A stretch of 64,000 nt of DNA from Nocardia sp. NRRL S-836 (GTDB lineage: Bacteria > Actinomycetota > Actinomycetes > Mycobacteriales > Pseudonocardiaceae), in NCBI RefSeq assembly GCF_001279525.1, contig NZ_LGDY01000002.1:82090-146089 (forward strand). The letters run 5' to 3'. Shown here piece after piece: positions 18,225 through 26,522 of this stretch. A program made the position numbers and the translations under genes. The notes beneath the pieces are model-generated. The model saw only the letters and a list, made by a program, of their open reading frames with translations, did no database searches and was not told the origin of the DNA. Within the stretch, counting starts at the first letter, position 1. Each line of letters begins with the position of its first letter.

Positions 18225-18541
18225 GGCTGGACCACTTCGGCGCTGAACATCGCCACGAGCTCCATGCCGCCGATCTCGGCGAGGTTGGCGCCGGAGGACG
18301 CCCACTCCGGCGTCTGCACGGCGGCCCGCATCGACTCGGGGGACTCGAAGTACATCTCGGCGATCAGGTGGGGCTCGGTGTCACCGAGGAACCCGGCGAG
18401 GAACACCTGCTGCACCTTGGCGACCTCGGCGCGCACCAGGCCGGGCACCGAGGCGACGATCGGCAGGTGCGTTTCGAAGTACTTCTCGTCGAAGCCCTCG
18501 GGGTTGGCTGGCTTCTTGTACAGCGCGATGTACTTGATCAT
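18221..18541 (-). CDS. EthD-domain protein
   Basis: A 106-residue ferredoxin-like alpha/beta protein of the EthD family (MIKYIALYKKP, FETHLPIVASVPG, EMYFESPESM). Family members accompany catabolic or polyketide gene clusters and often act as small cyclase- or isomerase-like dimers. The ATG at 18541 is chosen because GAGGAGG lies upstream and similarity begins there. It is the first gene of the EthD-hydroxyacyl-CoA dehydrogenase-Eis-nucleotidyltransferase run, joined to the next gene by a four-base overlap. Confidence 0.8.
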   Translation of the reverse strand: MIKYIALYKKPANPEGFDEKYFETHLPIVASVPGLVRAEVAKVQQVFLAGFLGDTEPHLIAEMYFESPESMRAAVQTPEWASSGANLAEIGGMELVAMFSAEVVQP

Positions 18542-18615
18542 GTGACGGCATCCTCCTCGACTCGCCGAGCACTGTAACGCCGACGGCACCGGCGGGCGCA
18601 GGGCACGATGGTGAG

Positions 18616-19263
18616 GTGCGGATCATCCTGCTGCGCCACGGCCAGAGCCTCGGCAACGTCGACGAGCTCGCCTACTGCCGCATCCCCGACCACGCCCTGC
18701 CGCTGACCGAGCTCGGCGAACGCCAGGCCCGCGCGGCCGGTCCGACGATCAGGGAGCTGGCGGGTGATCGCCCGGTCGCGGCCTACGTGTCGCCGTACCA
18801 GCGCACCCGCCGGACGTTCGAGCTGCTCGGGATCGACGCGGAGCGGGTCGTCACCGAGCCGCGGGTGCGCGAGCAGGACTGGGGCAACCTGCAGGACCCG
18901 GTGCAGCAGGAGGTGCTCAAGCACCAGCGGCACGCGTTCGGGCACTTCTTCTTCCGGCTGCCCAACGGCGAGTCCGGCGCGGACGTGGACGACCGGGTGG
19001 CGGCGTTCCTGGACGGCCTGGAGGTGCGGCTGCACCAGGACGACCAGCACCCGAAGACGGTGCTGGTCGTGTCGCACGGCCTGACGATCAGGCTGCTGTG
19101 CCGCCGGTTGTTCGGGTGGAGCATCGAGCTGTTCGAGTCGCTGTCCAATGTGGACACCTGCGAGAACCGGGTGCTCGACCACGACGGGACGGGGTGGAGA
19201 CTGGACCGCCCCTTCGTCCAGTGGCGCGACTCACCGGACGGGACGACCCAGCTGACCCCCTAA
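18616..19263 (+). CDS. Histidine phosphatase superfamily protein
   Basis: A 215-residue phosphoglycerate-mutase-like phosphatase. The catalytic histidine lies in the N-terminal [10 protein letters not shown] motif, the arginine in [11 protein letters not shown] and the second histidine in [11 protein letters not shown]. The GTG start at 18616 directly precedes the motif. It is monocistronic and its stop overlaps the end of the convergent L32 gene. The substrate is unknown. Confidence 0.88.
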   Translation: MRIILLRHGQSLGNVDELAYCRIPDHALPLTELGERQARAAGPTIRELAGDRPVAAYVSPYQRTRRTFELLGIDAERVVTEPRVREQDWGNLQDPVQQEVLKHQRHAFGHFFFRLPNGESGADVDDRVAAFLDGLEVRLHQDDQHPKTVLVVSHGLTIRLLCRRLFGWSIELFESLSNVDTCENRVLDHDGTGWRLDRPFVQWRDSPDGTTQLTP

Positions 19264-19421
19264 AGCAGCCCGCGCTTGTACGCGGCGACGAGGCGGCGAG
19301 GGACGAGGAGCTCCTTGCCGTCCAGCGTCCGCACGCGCACGAGGTCGGGCGCGGTGGCCTTCCACCGCGAACGGCGGTGGCGGGTGTTGGAGCGTGAGGT
19401 CTTGCGCTTGGGGACGGCCAT
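19260..19421 (-). CDS. rpmF: Ribosomal protein L32, cysteine-free type
   Basis: A 53-residue L32 (starts [17 protein letters not shown]; ends [10 protein letters not shown]). It contains no cysteine, so it lacks the zinc-binding CxxC pairs of zinc-type L32. The ATG overlaps the L31B stop (TGATG), and the stop overlaps the phosphatase stop on the opposite strand. It is the last gene of the minus-strand half of the zinc-starvation island, presumably Zur-controlled. Confidence 0.93.
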   Translation of the reverse strand: MAVPKRKTSRSNTRHRRSRWKATAPDLVRVRTLDGKELLVPRRLVAAYKRGLL

Positions 19422-19672
19422 CAGCGCTCTCGCTTTCCGTAGCGGCGGTTGAACTTCTCGACCCGGCCCGCGGTGTCGACGAGCCGCTGGGTGCCGGTCC
19501 AGAACGGGTGCGAGTCGGCGGTGATGTCGACGGTGAGCAACGGGTAGGTGTTGCCGTCCTCCCAGTCGATCGTGCGGTTCGAGGTGGCCGTCGAGCGGGT
19601 CAGGAACGTCGTGCCGGTGGACGCGTCCTGGAAGACGACCGGGTGGTAGTCGGGGTGGATGCCGGGCTTCAT
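19421..19672 (-). CDS. rpmE2: Ribosomal protein L31 type B (zinc-free)
   Basis: An 83-residue L31 of type B ([44 protein letters not shown]). It lacks the CxxC motif of zinc-type L31 and has the longer type-B loop. The start codon overlaps the stop of the CobW-like gene. Type B L31 replaces the zinc form under zinc limitation and frees zinc. Confidence 0.95.
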   Translation of the reverse strand: MKPGIHPDYHPVVFQDASTGTTFLTRSTATSNRTIDWEDGNTYPLLTVDITADSHPFWTGTQRLVDTAGRVEKFNRRYGKRER

Positions 19673-20553
19673 GTGTTCAGCTTCCTGATCGAGTCCACGA
19701 AGGACAGTTCGTCGTCGGTGAGCAGCGCGTCGGTGAACGCGGCGGTGATGCCGTCCGGTTCGCCGACGGTGATCGCCACGATCTGGGTGGTCCTGCCGTC
19801 GCGCGGCCCGCCGGCGCCGACGTGCAGCCCGCCGCCCGCGGACTCCAGGTGCAGTGCGGTGTCGGGTTCGTCGGCGACCCACAGCCGCCCGCGCGAGCGC
19901 ACGACCGTGCCGTCGAGCAACGCGTCGAGCGCGTCGCCCAGCCGCCTGGGGTGGAACGGGCGGTCGGCCGTGAACACCGCTGTGGAGACACCGCATTCGG
20001 GGACGAGCGGGATCATCCGCGGGCGTGCGCCGCGCTGGACGACCAGCGCGTCGGGCGTGCAGCGGTGGGCGCCGGGGGCGAGCCGGTCGAGCACGGCGAG
20101 CGTGCGTTCGTCGGCATCTCCTTGCAGGACCAGGACATCGGCCGCTTCGGCCTGGGCGACCACGACCTGCGCGACCGTGCGCCGGTCGCTGACCATCGAG
20201 GCGTCGCCGAGCGCGTCGTCCAGCCAGGTCGCCGCGTCCAGCACGGTGAGCACGCACTCCACGTCGACGCCGAGGTCGCGGCGCACGACGTCCGGTTCCA
20301 GCAACGGGTCCAGGTGCAGCACGACCGCGTGACCGGCGAGGTCGCCGAGCAGCGCCCTGAGGTCCTCTCGCACGGTGCAGGACACACAGCCGTGCAGCAG
20401 CTCGACCTCGGTCGCGACGCCGTCGACCCAGCGCCGCACCGACGTGGGCGTCGCGACGTGCCGCACCAGCACCGATCCCGGCCGGTCACGCCACACCCGC
20501 ACGGCCACGTCGTGGTCGGCCAGCCCCGCCACCATGACGACAACGGTTTCCAT
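19669..20553 (-). CDS. CobW/COG0523-like protein without a P-loop
   Basis: A 294-residue protein of the CobW-like family found in Zur regulons. It keeps the family segment [16 protein letters not shown] (a CxxC form of the usual CxCC) and a C-terminal CobW_C-like domain ([28 protein letters not shown]). The N-terminus, where GTPases have GxxGxGKT, reads [15 protein letters not shown], so Walker A is absent and GTP hydrolysis is unlikely. In mycobacteria a CobW-like factor (Mrf) in the alternative-ribosome operon recruits the hibernation factor Mpy; this could be an analogue, which is inference. It is the first gene of the minus-strand operon, next to the Zur-like box. Confidence 0.8.
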   Translation of the reverse strand: METVVVMVAGLADHDVAVRVWRDRPGSVLVRHVATPTSVRRWVDGVATEVELLHGCVSCTVREDLRALLGDLAGHAVVLHLDPLLEPDVVRRDLGVDVECVLTVLDAATWLDDALGDASMVSDRRTVAQVVVAQAEAADVLVLQGDADERTLAVLDRLAPGAHRCTPDALVVQRGARPRMIPLVPECGVSTAVFTADRPFHPRRLGDALDALLDGTVVRSRGRLWVADEPDTALHLESAGGGLHVGAGGPRDGRTTQIVAITVGEPDGITAAFTDALLTDDELSFVDSIRKLNT

Positions 20554-20568
20554 GTGCGCTACCGTAGA

Positions 20569-20588
20569 TGAAAACGAATGTCGTTTCA
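20569..20588. promoter_or_regulatory. Zur-like operator
   Basis: A 20-base imperfect palindrome, tgaaaacgaatgtcgtttca, lies in the 52-bp gap between the divergent CobW-like and L28 genes. It has the TGAAA...TTTCA form of actinobacterial Zur boxes. One site could repress both operons when zinc is plentiful. The site is seen directly; Zur binding is inferred. Confidence 0.75.
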
Positions 20589-20605
20589 ATCTCTGGAGGT
20601 CGCCC

Positions 20606-20836
20606 ATGCGCTGCCAGCTGACGGGCCGTGAGCCCGGCTTCGGCAACCGCGTCTCGCACTCGCACCGCAAGACGCGGCGGCGCTGGAACCCGAACGTCCA
20701 GCGCAAGCGGTACTGGGTGCCGTCGCTGAACCGGTTCGTGACGCTGACGCTGTCCACGAAGGCCATCAAGACCGTGGACAAGCAGGGCATCGAGTCCGTG
20801 GTGGCTCGGCTGCGCGCTCAGGGGGTGCGCGTCTGA
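20606..20836 (+). CDS. rpmB2: Ribosomal protein L28, zinc-free type
   Basis: A 76-residue L28 ([30 protein letters not shown]). It has one cysteine only, so it cannot form the four-cysteine zinc site of zinc-type L28. The ribosome-binding site GGAGG lies seven bases upstream of the ATG. It leads the plus-strand L28-L33-S14-S18 operon, an arrangement typical of Zur-controlled alternative ribosomal genes. Confidence 0.95.
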   Translation: MRCQLTGREPGFGNRVSHSHRKTRRRWNPNVQRKRYWVPSLNRFVTLTLSTKAIKTVDKQGIESVVARLRAQGVRV

Positions 20837-21003
20837 TGGCGAGGGGCAACGACGTCCGGCCGGTCATCAAGATGCGGTCGACCGCGGGCACCGGCTTCAC
20901 CTACGTGACCCGCAAGAACCGCCGCAACGACCCGGACCGCCTGGTGCTGCGCAAGTACGACCCGGTGGCGCGCAGGCACGTCGAGTTCAAGGAGGAGCGC
21001 TGA
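20836..21003 (+). CDS. rpmG2: Ribosomal protein L33, zinc-free type
   Basis: A 55-residue L33 ([31 protein letters not shown] is its N-terminal half in outline: basic, with [12 protein letters not shown]). It has no cysteine, unlike zinc-type L33. Both ends overlap neighbours through TGATG, giving tight coupling with L28 and S14. Confidence 0.93.
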   Translation: MARGNDVRPVIKMRSTAGTGFTYVTRKNRRNDPDRLVLRKYDPVARRHVEFKEER

Positions 21004-21296
21004 TGGCCAAGAAGTCGAAGATCGCCGCCGACCGGCGCCGCCGCGAGGTCGTGGCCCGCTACGCGACCCGGCGCGCGGAGCTCAAGGAGCTGCTGCGGCA
21101 CCCGGAGACGCGCGCGGAAGCGTTGCGGGGCCTGCAGAAGCTGCCGCGCGACGCGTCGCCGACCCGGCTGCGCAACCGTGACGTCGTGGACGGACGGCCG
21201 CGCGCCTACTTCCGCGCGTTCGGGCTGTCGCGGTTGCGGCTGCGGGAGATGGCCCACCGCGGCGAGCTCCCCGGCGTGTCGAAGGCCAGCTGGTGA
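21003..21296 (+). CDS. rpsN2: Ribosomal protein S14, zinc-free type
   Basis: A 97-residue S14 of the long, zinc-independent class ([63 protein letters not shown] region). There is no cysteine. It starts at an ATG overlapping the L33 stop and ends overlapping the S18 GTG. In the island it would replace zinc-binding short S14. Confidence 0.95.
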   Translation: MAKKSKIAADRRRREVVARYATRRAELKELLRHPETRAEALRGLQKLPRDASPTRLRNRDVVDGRPRAYFRAFGLSRLRLREMAHRGELPGVSKASW

Positions 21297-21523
21297 AGCC
21301 GCTGCGGCCTGTGAAGCGCAGGCAGAACCTGCTCGCGAAGGAGGGCGTGGCGGTCGTCGACTGGAAGGACGTCACGCTGCTGCGCAAGTTCATCTCGGAC
21401 CGGGGCAAGATCCGGTCGCGCCGGGTGACCGGCCTGACGCCGCAGCAGCAGCGCCAGGTGGCCACCGCGATCAAGAACGCACGGGAGATGGCTTTGCTGC
21501 CGTACCCGTCATCAGGGCGATAA
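21293..21523 (+). CDS. rpsR2: Ribosomal protein S18, zinc-free type
   Basis: A 76-residue S18 ([29 protein letters not shown] region and [26 protein letters not shown]), without cysteines. The GTG start overlaps the S14 stop. It is the last gene of the island; its final 53 bases overlap the convergent membrane-protein gene. Confidence 0.94.
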   Translation: MKPLRPVKRRQNLLAKEGVAVVDWKDVTLLRKFISDRGKIRSRRVTGLTPQQQRQVATAIKNAREMALLPYPSSGR

Positions 21524-21827
21524 CGCGGATTGCCGCGCTGGCCAGGAAGGCCAGCGCGGCGAGCTGCACCAGCAACGCGAGCACCCAGGTCGTGTGTTCG
21601 TCGACCGTGAGATCGCCACGAACACCGACCAGGAAGGTCGCGTAGAGGCCCCAGCACTGCAGCGCGGCCAGGCCGGCACCGATGACCGTCGTGCGCAGCG
21701 AGACCACCACCACGACCGCTGCCAGCAGGATGAGCGTCAAGACCGGCCAGGCGCCGGTGAACGTGGTCACACCGACTCCGCCGCCGAATCCGAGCGCCGA
21801 GCCGTAACCACCCGCCATTCTTCTCAT
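21471..21827 (-). CDS. Small integral membrane protein
   Basis: A 118-residue protein if started at ATG 21827 (ATG 21818 is also possible). It has a glycine-rich N-terminus and three or four hydrophobic segments (about residues 25-45, 48-70, 80-105). I recognise no family. Its 3' end overlaps the S18 gene by 53 bases on the opposite strand. The hydrophobic pattern argues for a real gene, but the overlap lowers confidence. Confidence 0.55.
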   Translation of the reverse strand: MRRMAGGYGSALGFGGGVGVTTFTGAWPVLTLILLAAVVVVVSLRTTVIGAGLAALQCWGLYATFLVGVRGDLTVDEHTTWVLALLVQLAALAFLASAAIRVIALMTGTAAKPSPVRS

Positions 21828-21910
21828 CACTGGTCCATATCGCGAAGTTGAGATCCGCGCCACCTCTCCGGTGTGAAGTTGGTGCTTTCGTGTGAGGCAC
21901 CATCACGCGA

Positions 21911-22543
21911 ATGAACCTGTACGACGTTGTGCACCGCCGCCGCGACACCCGCGCGGAGTTCACCGGCGCGGAGATCCCACCCGACGTGCTGCGCCGCGTC
22001 CTGACCGCCGCCCACGCCGCACCCAGCGTCGGCCTCTCCCAGCCGTGGGACTTCGTGCTGGTCCGCGACGAGTCGACCCGCCGCGCGTTCCGCGACCACG
22101 TCCAGGCCGAACGCAGCGTGTTCGAGTCCACCCTCGACTCCGGCCGCGCCGAGGTGTTCTCGCGGATCAAGGTCGAGGGCGTCATGGAGTCCACGCTCGG
22201 CATCGTCGTCACCTACGACCCCGACCGCGGCTCGCCCGCCGTGCTGGGCCGGCACGCGATCGCCGACGCCGGTTTGTACTCGGTGTGTCTGGCGATCCAG
22301 AACCTGTGGCTCGCCGCGACCGAGGAGGGCCTCGGTGTGGGCTGGGTGAGCTTCTACCGGGAAGATGTGCTGCGCCGTCTGCTGGACATCCCCACGAGGG
22401 TGCGTCCGGTGGCGTGGCTGTGCGTGGGTCCGGTCCGATCCCTGCCCGAGACGCCCGATCTGGAACGTCACGGTTGGCGCAACCGACTACCCCTTGATGA
22501 CGTCCTGCACCACGATCGGTACGGGGCGCGACCGTCCCGGTAG
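21911..22543 (+). CDS. bluB: BluB-like 5,6-dimethylbenzimidazole synthase / nitroreductase-fold protein
   Basis: A 210-residue flavin-dependent protein of the BluB branch of the nitroreductase fold. The FMN-binding RRRDTRAEF start, the AAHAAPSVGLSQPWDF motif and the NLWLAATEEGLGVGWVSFY segment match BluB, which turns reduced FMN into the lower ligand of vitamin B12. No other cobalamin gene or riboswitch is adjacent, so the assignment rests on sequence alone. It is likely monocistronic. Confidence 0.78.
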   Translation: MNLYDVVHRRRDTRAEFTGAEIPPDVLRRVLTAAHAAPSVGLSQPWDFVLVRDESTRRAFRDHVQAERSVFESTLDSGRAEVFSRIKVEGVMESTLGIVVTYDPDRGSPAVLGRHAIADAGLYSVCLAIQNLWLAATEEGLGVGWVSFYREDVLRRLLDIPTRVRPVAWLCVGPVRSLPETPDLERHGWRNRLPLDDVLHHDRYGARPSR

Positions 22544-22587
22544 CCTGTGCAGGCCGCTCGGCGAGTCGGAACGGAGTCGATGAACGA

Positions 22588-24087
22588 GTGGAGCAGCGTG
22601 ATCCGCTGGTAGCGGGCGAGATACCGCGGCTGGACCGGGAGGTCCGCGCGTTGCTCGACGCTGGCCGCAAGCCGGAGGCGAACAGCCTGTTCGACGAGGT
22701 GGTCACCAAGGTGTCCCCGGGCGCCGACCGCTGGGTGCGCTCCGCCGTCCTGGTGAACCGCGCCGTCATGGCGTGGCGCCTCGGCCGCATCCCCCTCGCG
22801 CTGGAACTGGCCGCGGAGGGCTGGACCGACCTCGACACCGACCGCGCCGACAGCCCCGCGGTCGCCGAGACGATGGCCGGCCTGGGCTACCTCATGGAGG
22901 GCATCGGCAACCGGCGCGCGTCGCTGGACATGCTGCGCCTCTCGGTGCAGGTGGCCCGCCGCGCCGGCAACACCGACACCCTGGCCCGCTGCCTGCAGCG
23001 CCTGGGCGGCTCGCTGAACTTCCGCGCCTGCTCAGGCCCGCCCGCCGCCGCACCGGCGATCTTCGAGGAGGCCCTCGCCTACCTGGAGGAGGGCCTGGGC
23101 CTGGTGAAGGACGAGAAGATGCGCCGCGCCCTGATGGGCGCCTGCGGCCGTTCCCTCGCCGGCGTCGGCCAACTCGACAAGGCCGAGGAGTTCGGCGAGG
23201 AAACCCTCCGCCTGGCCCTCGACTCCACCGACCTGTGGGGCATCTCCGTCGGCAACTGGGTCCTCGCCGTCGTCCGCCGCGAGAAGGACGACCTGGCCGA
23301 GGCCCGCACCCTGGCGGCCCGCGCCGTCGCCAACGCCGAACGCATCAACGACACCTCCCTGCTGCTGCGCTTCTCCACCGAGCTCGCCGACATCTGCCAC
23401 GCCCTCGGCGACGCGGTGGGCGAAGCCGAAGCCCTGCGCCGCTCGATGGTGGCCGCCCGCACCGCGACCGAAACCCTCCAGGAGGGCCTCGGCCAGGCCC
23501 TCGAACAACGCCGCGTGGCCGTTCAGGCCCAACGCCTCGCCGTGGCCGCCCAGGAAGCCGCGGCCCGCGACCCGTTGACCGGCCTGGCAAACCGCCTGGG
23601 CCTCGAACGCGCCGCCCAGGCCCTGCTGGAGTCAACGGCAGCCCGCGGCCGCGTCCCCTGGCTCGTCCTGGTCGACGTGGACTGGTTCAAGGGCGTGAAC
23701 GACGACGCCGGCCACGCCGCCGGCGACGCCGCCCTCCGCGAGATCGCCACCCTCCTGCGCCGCGAATGCCGCTCCGACGACCTCGTCGCCCGCTGGGCTG
23801 GCGACGAGTTCGTGGTCCTGCTCGGCGACACCGGCCCGAACCTGGACGTGGGCCCCAACGTCGCCGAACGCATCCGCGCAGCCGTCGACGGCCACGACTG
23901 GACGATGGTCCTCGGCACAGTCCGCCGCCCCACCGTCAGCATCGGCGTGGCAGCCGGCCCGGCCAAGCTGGACCAGCTCTTCGCGGCCGCGGACATGGCG
24001 CTCTACCGGGCCAAGCGACACGGCCGGAACCGGGTGGAGGTCGAACCGTCGGTGGACGAGGTGCCCGAGATCGTGTCCGGCAACTGA
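22588..24087 (+). CDS. TPR-GGDEF diguanylate cyclase
   Basis: A 499-residue cytoplasmic protein. Residues 1-310 are helical repeats of TPR type (alanine/leucine-rich paired helices), a short coiled linker follows, and a GGDEF domain covers about 330-485. The active-site motif is AGDEF (404-408), a common functional variant, and the substrate region DVDWFKGVNDDAGHAAGD is intact. It should make cyclic di-GMP, which controls development in actinomycetes. No inhibitory RxxD is obvious upstream of AGDEF. The TPR array probably binds a regulatory partner. GTG start. Confidence 0.87.
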   Translation: MEQRDPLVAGEIPRLDREVRALLDAGRKPEANSLFDEVVTKVSPGADRWVRSAVLVNRAVMAWRLGRIPLALELAAEGWTDLDTDRADSPAVAETMAGLGYLMEGIGNRRASLDMLRLSVQVARRAGNTDTLARCLQRLGGSLNFRACSGPPAAAPAIFEEALAYLEEGLGLVKDEKMRRALMGACGRSLAGVGQLDKAEEFGEETLRLALDSTDLWGISVGNWVLAVVRREKDDLAEARTLAARAVANAERINDTSLLLRFSTELADICHALGDAVGEAEALRRSMVAARTATETLQEGLGQALEQRRVAVQAQRLAVAAQEAAARDPLTGLANRLGLERAAQALLESTAARGRVPWLVLVDVDWFKGVNDDAGHAAGDAALREIATLLRRECRSDDLVARWAGDEFVVLLGDTGPNLDVGPNVAERIRAAVDGHDWTMVLGTVRRPTVSIGVAAGPAKLDQLFAAADMALYRAKRHGRNRVEVEPSVDEVPEIVSGN

Positions 24088-24974
24088 CCTCGGTGGCCTG
24101 GTCCGCAGTCGCCGGTCCGCAGTCGCCGGTCCGGCGTCGCCAGTCCGGCGTCGCCGGTTCGCAGTCGCCGGTCCGCGATCGCGGTCGCCGGTGCGCGGGT
24201 CGCGGCGGCGGTGGTCACCGCCGTGTACCCGACGCGATGGCCGGTTCGCGACTGCGGTGGCGGGATTCGCCACTGCCTGTCCGACGCGGCGGCCGGTTCG
24301 TACCCGCGCGCGGGCGATTCACACCGATCCCGTCGCAACTCGTGCGCCACGGTCGGCAGGCCATGCGGTCCGGTCACACCTCGCGCGCCACGGTCGGCAG
24401 GCCGCGCGGTCAGTTCACACCTCGCGCACCACACCCGGTCCGCTGCCCAACGGTCCGCCGCCCAGTCCGCCGCACCCCGGTCAGACCGGCGTGCCCCTGC
24501 TCTCCCACAGCTGCTCACAGCCGACGGCTGATCAGCTCGTGAGTCCCACCCGTAGTTCGTGAGTCACATCCGTCGATCGCAGCCCGTGAATTCGTGGATC
24601 GCGGCCCGCGGACTCGCGCGCCAACACTCGCAGCCCGCAACCTCCGGCCCGCTCCCCCCGCGACTTCCTCATGCGGAACGAACAACCCGCGATTTCAGTT
24701 CCCCGGCTGTCCACAGGCTACCGAACTCCGCATCCCCGCAGGTCAGCGACTCGACAGCCTGTGGACAACTCCAGATCTTGAAACCAGGAAAGTCCCCTGG
24801 GGAAGCCCCGAACCCAAAGCCGGAATCCCACAGCCAGGCATCCGGACCTACCCCAAGCAACCAACCCACCTCAAGCGGCACCCACCTCAGGTGAGCACCC
24901 GCCTCAGGTGAGCAACCGACTCAGGTGAGCAACCGACCTCAGACGATCAACCCACCTCAGGCAAACACCGACCC
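24088..24974. repeat. Repeat-rich intergenic region
   Basis: An 887-bp stretch with no convincing gene and three repeat families. At 24100-24169 five head-to-tail copies of a 14-base unit (ggtccgcagtcgcc and variants) run without gaps. At about 24344-24425 a 41-base unit (gcgccacggtcggcaggcc, then cacacctcg) occurs twice. At about 24870-24977 some seven copies of a 16-19-base unit beginning ctcaggtgagcaac run up to and into the stop of the NarL-type regulator gene. The open frames crossing the region are proline/arginine/serine-rich and reflect base composition. Confidence 0.75.
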
Positions 24975-25622
24975 TCAGGCGATCAACCCTCCGCGATAAG
25001 CGACCAGCGCCGCCTGCACCCGGTTGACCGCACCGATCTTCCCGAGCACCGACGACACGTACCCCTTCACCGTCGCCTCCGACAGGTGCAGCGTGCCGCC
25101 GATCTCGGCGTTCGACATGCCCTGACCGATCAGCACGAGCACCTCGCGCTCGCGTTCCGACAGCGAGGCCAGCAGCCTGCGCGCCGGTTCGGCCATTCGT
25201 TCGCCGTCGGCGACGGCGGCCAGGACGCGTGCCGCGACACCGGGGTCGAGGACCGCGCCCCCGCGCGCGAGGTCGCGCACGGCTTTGACGAGCTGTTCCG
25301 GTTCCGTGTCCTTCAGCAAGAAGCCCGAGGCTCCGAGCCTGAGCGCTTCCGAGACGTACTCGTCGACGTCGAACGTGGTCAGGATGCACACCCGAGGCGG
25401 TTCGGGCAGGGTTCGCAGCCTCCGCAGGGCCACGAGTCCGTCCGAGGTGCGCATCCGGATGTCGAGCAGGACCACGTGAGGACGGTGCTGGCGTGCCAGG
25501 TCGGCTACCAGGTGTCCGTCATCGCATTCGGCGACGACTTCGATGTCCCCAACGCTGCTCAGGATCATGCGAAGGCCGGAACGGACGAGGTCCTCGTCGT
25601 CGGCCAGCAGAACCTTGATCAC
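24975..25622 (-). CDS. NarL/LuxR-family response regulator (orphan)
   Basis: A 215-residue regulator. The receiver has acidic pair DD (8-9), phosphoacceptor D54 (VVLLDIRM) and the K in FLLKD. A C-terminal LuxR helix-turn-helix follows (LSEREREVLVLIGQGMSNAEI, TVKGYVSSVLGKI). It starts with GTG at 25622. No histidine kinase is adjacent, so its partner is elsewhere. A ctcagg-type tandem repeat runs into its stop codon. Confidence 0.92.
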   Translation of the reverse strand: MIKVLLADDEDLVRSGLRMILSSVGDIEVVAECDDGHLVADLARQHRPHVVLLDIRMRTSDGLVALRRLRTLPEPPRVCILTTFDVDEYVSEALRLGASGFLLKDTEPEQLVKAVRDLARGGAVLDPGVAARVLAAVADGERMAEPARRLLASLSEREREVLVLIGQGMSNAEIGGTLHLSEATVKGYVSSVLGKIGAVNRVQAALVAYRGGLIA

Positions 25623-25755
25623 GACGCCTCCCGCATTGGCGTTCCGTGCTCCCTCATGAGCGTGATCTTCGCGTACACAGGCCGAAGGTCACGTTAATTC
25701 TCAGTTATCTCATCATGTGGTAACGGTTTTTCGAGATGACGGGAGGCGTTCACAG

Positions 25756-26385
25756 TTACCGGAATAGCGCGGTGACTTCGCTGCGTAGGCGCGGCAGCAG
25801 TGCATAGAGGGCATCACCGGGACACTGAGTGACGGTGAAGTCCCGATGGCCAAAAATCTCACTGGTTGGAATGCCGTACCGGAAACACAGGTGTGCGCAG
25901 AAGGCCACCAGTGATTCCCACTGCGTCACCGGCGGAGAGATGTCCATGTAGAGGCCTTCGTTCTCGATTCCGATGGCGACGTCGTTCTGGCCTGGACAAT
26001 GCGCGCCGGCCACCATGCTGGTGCCGCTCTCGAGCGCGGCGAGGCTGCCGTGCCGGCCCTCGACGACGATCCCACCTCGGCTGTTCGAGAAGTGCTGGCC
26101 GGAGTCGACCCAGCCGTTTTGGTCCATATGAACGTTTTGGATCCACCGAGCGTGCTCATAGGCCCGGCCTATCGACTGGTCATCCAGGTTCGGCGAGGTG
26201 GAATGGTGGATCAGGATGCGTTGCGGCTTGCGGTTCACAACCTCGATCAAGCCTGCCGGTGGGCGAGCACCCCAGTCCGCGCACGAATGAACGGGGACGG
26301 CGGGCGGTGCCGCCAGGGCGGCGGCGGGCGCGGCGGGGACAGCGGTCACGGCCAGGGTCGTCAAAAACGCGCGTCGGCGGATCAT
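25756..26385 (-). CDS. Secreted PGRP-type N-acetylmuramoyl-L-alanine amidase
   Basis: A 209-residue protein with a Tat-like signal peptide (MIRRRAFLTTLAVTAVPAAPAA, cleavage around residue 26). The peptidoglycan-recognition amidase domain has probable zinc ligands in ILIHHSTS (H60/H61) and in GHRDFTVTQCPGDALY (histidine and cysteine). It should cleave the amide between MurNAc and the peptide stem. The ATG at 26385 gives the signal peptide directly. It is divergent from the penicillin-acylase-like gene, sharing a 137-bp AT-richer gap. Confidence 0.87.
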   Translation of the reverse strand: MIRRRAFLTTLAVTAVPAAPAAALAAPPAVPVHSCADWGARPPAGLIEVVNRKPQRILIHHSTSPNLDDQSIGRAYEHARWIQNVHMDQNGWVDSGQHFSNSRGGIVVEGRHGSLAALESGTSMVAGAHCPGQNDVAIGIENEGLYMDISPPVTQWESLVAFCAHLCFRYGIPTSEIFGHRDFTVTQCPGDALYALLPRLRSEVTALFR

Positions 26386-26522
26386 GTGGATCTTAGTCGC
26401 ATACTGGATCGATACAGCGCATGTCGAAATGATTAGAAAAACACGAAGCTCTTTCGCAATAGGCGGCTCGAAAGTAATCTGCGCCACATCAGCCCTGCCC
26501 TGCACGGAGAGGAGCTTCGCGC

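Noticed and set aside
21864..21910. Cobalamin riboswitch before bluB
   Set aside because: The upstream gap is too short and shows no B12-box-like sequence.
24100..24977. CRISPR array
   Set aside because: The units are 14-19 bases, contiguous, without unique spacers of constant length, and no cas genes are present.
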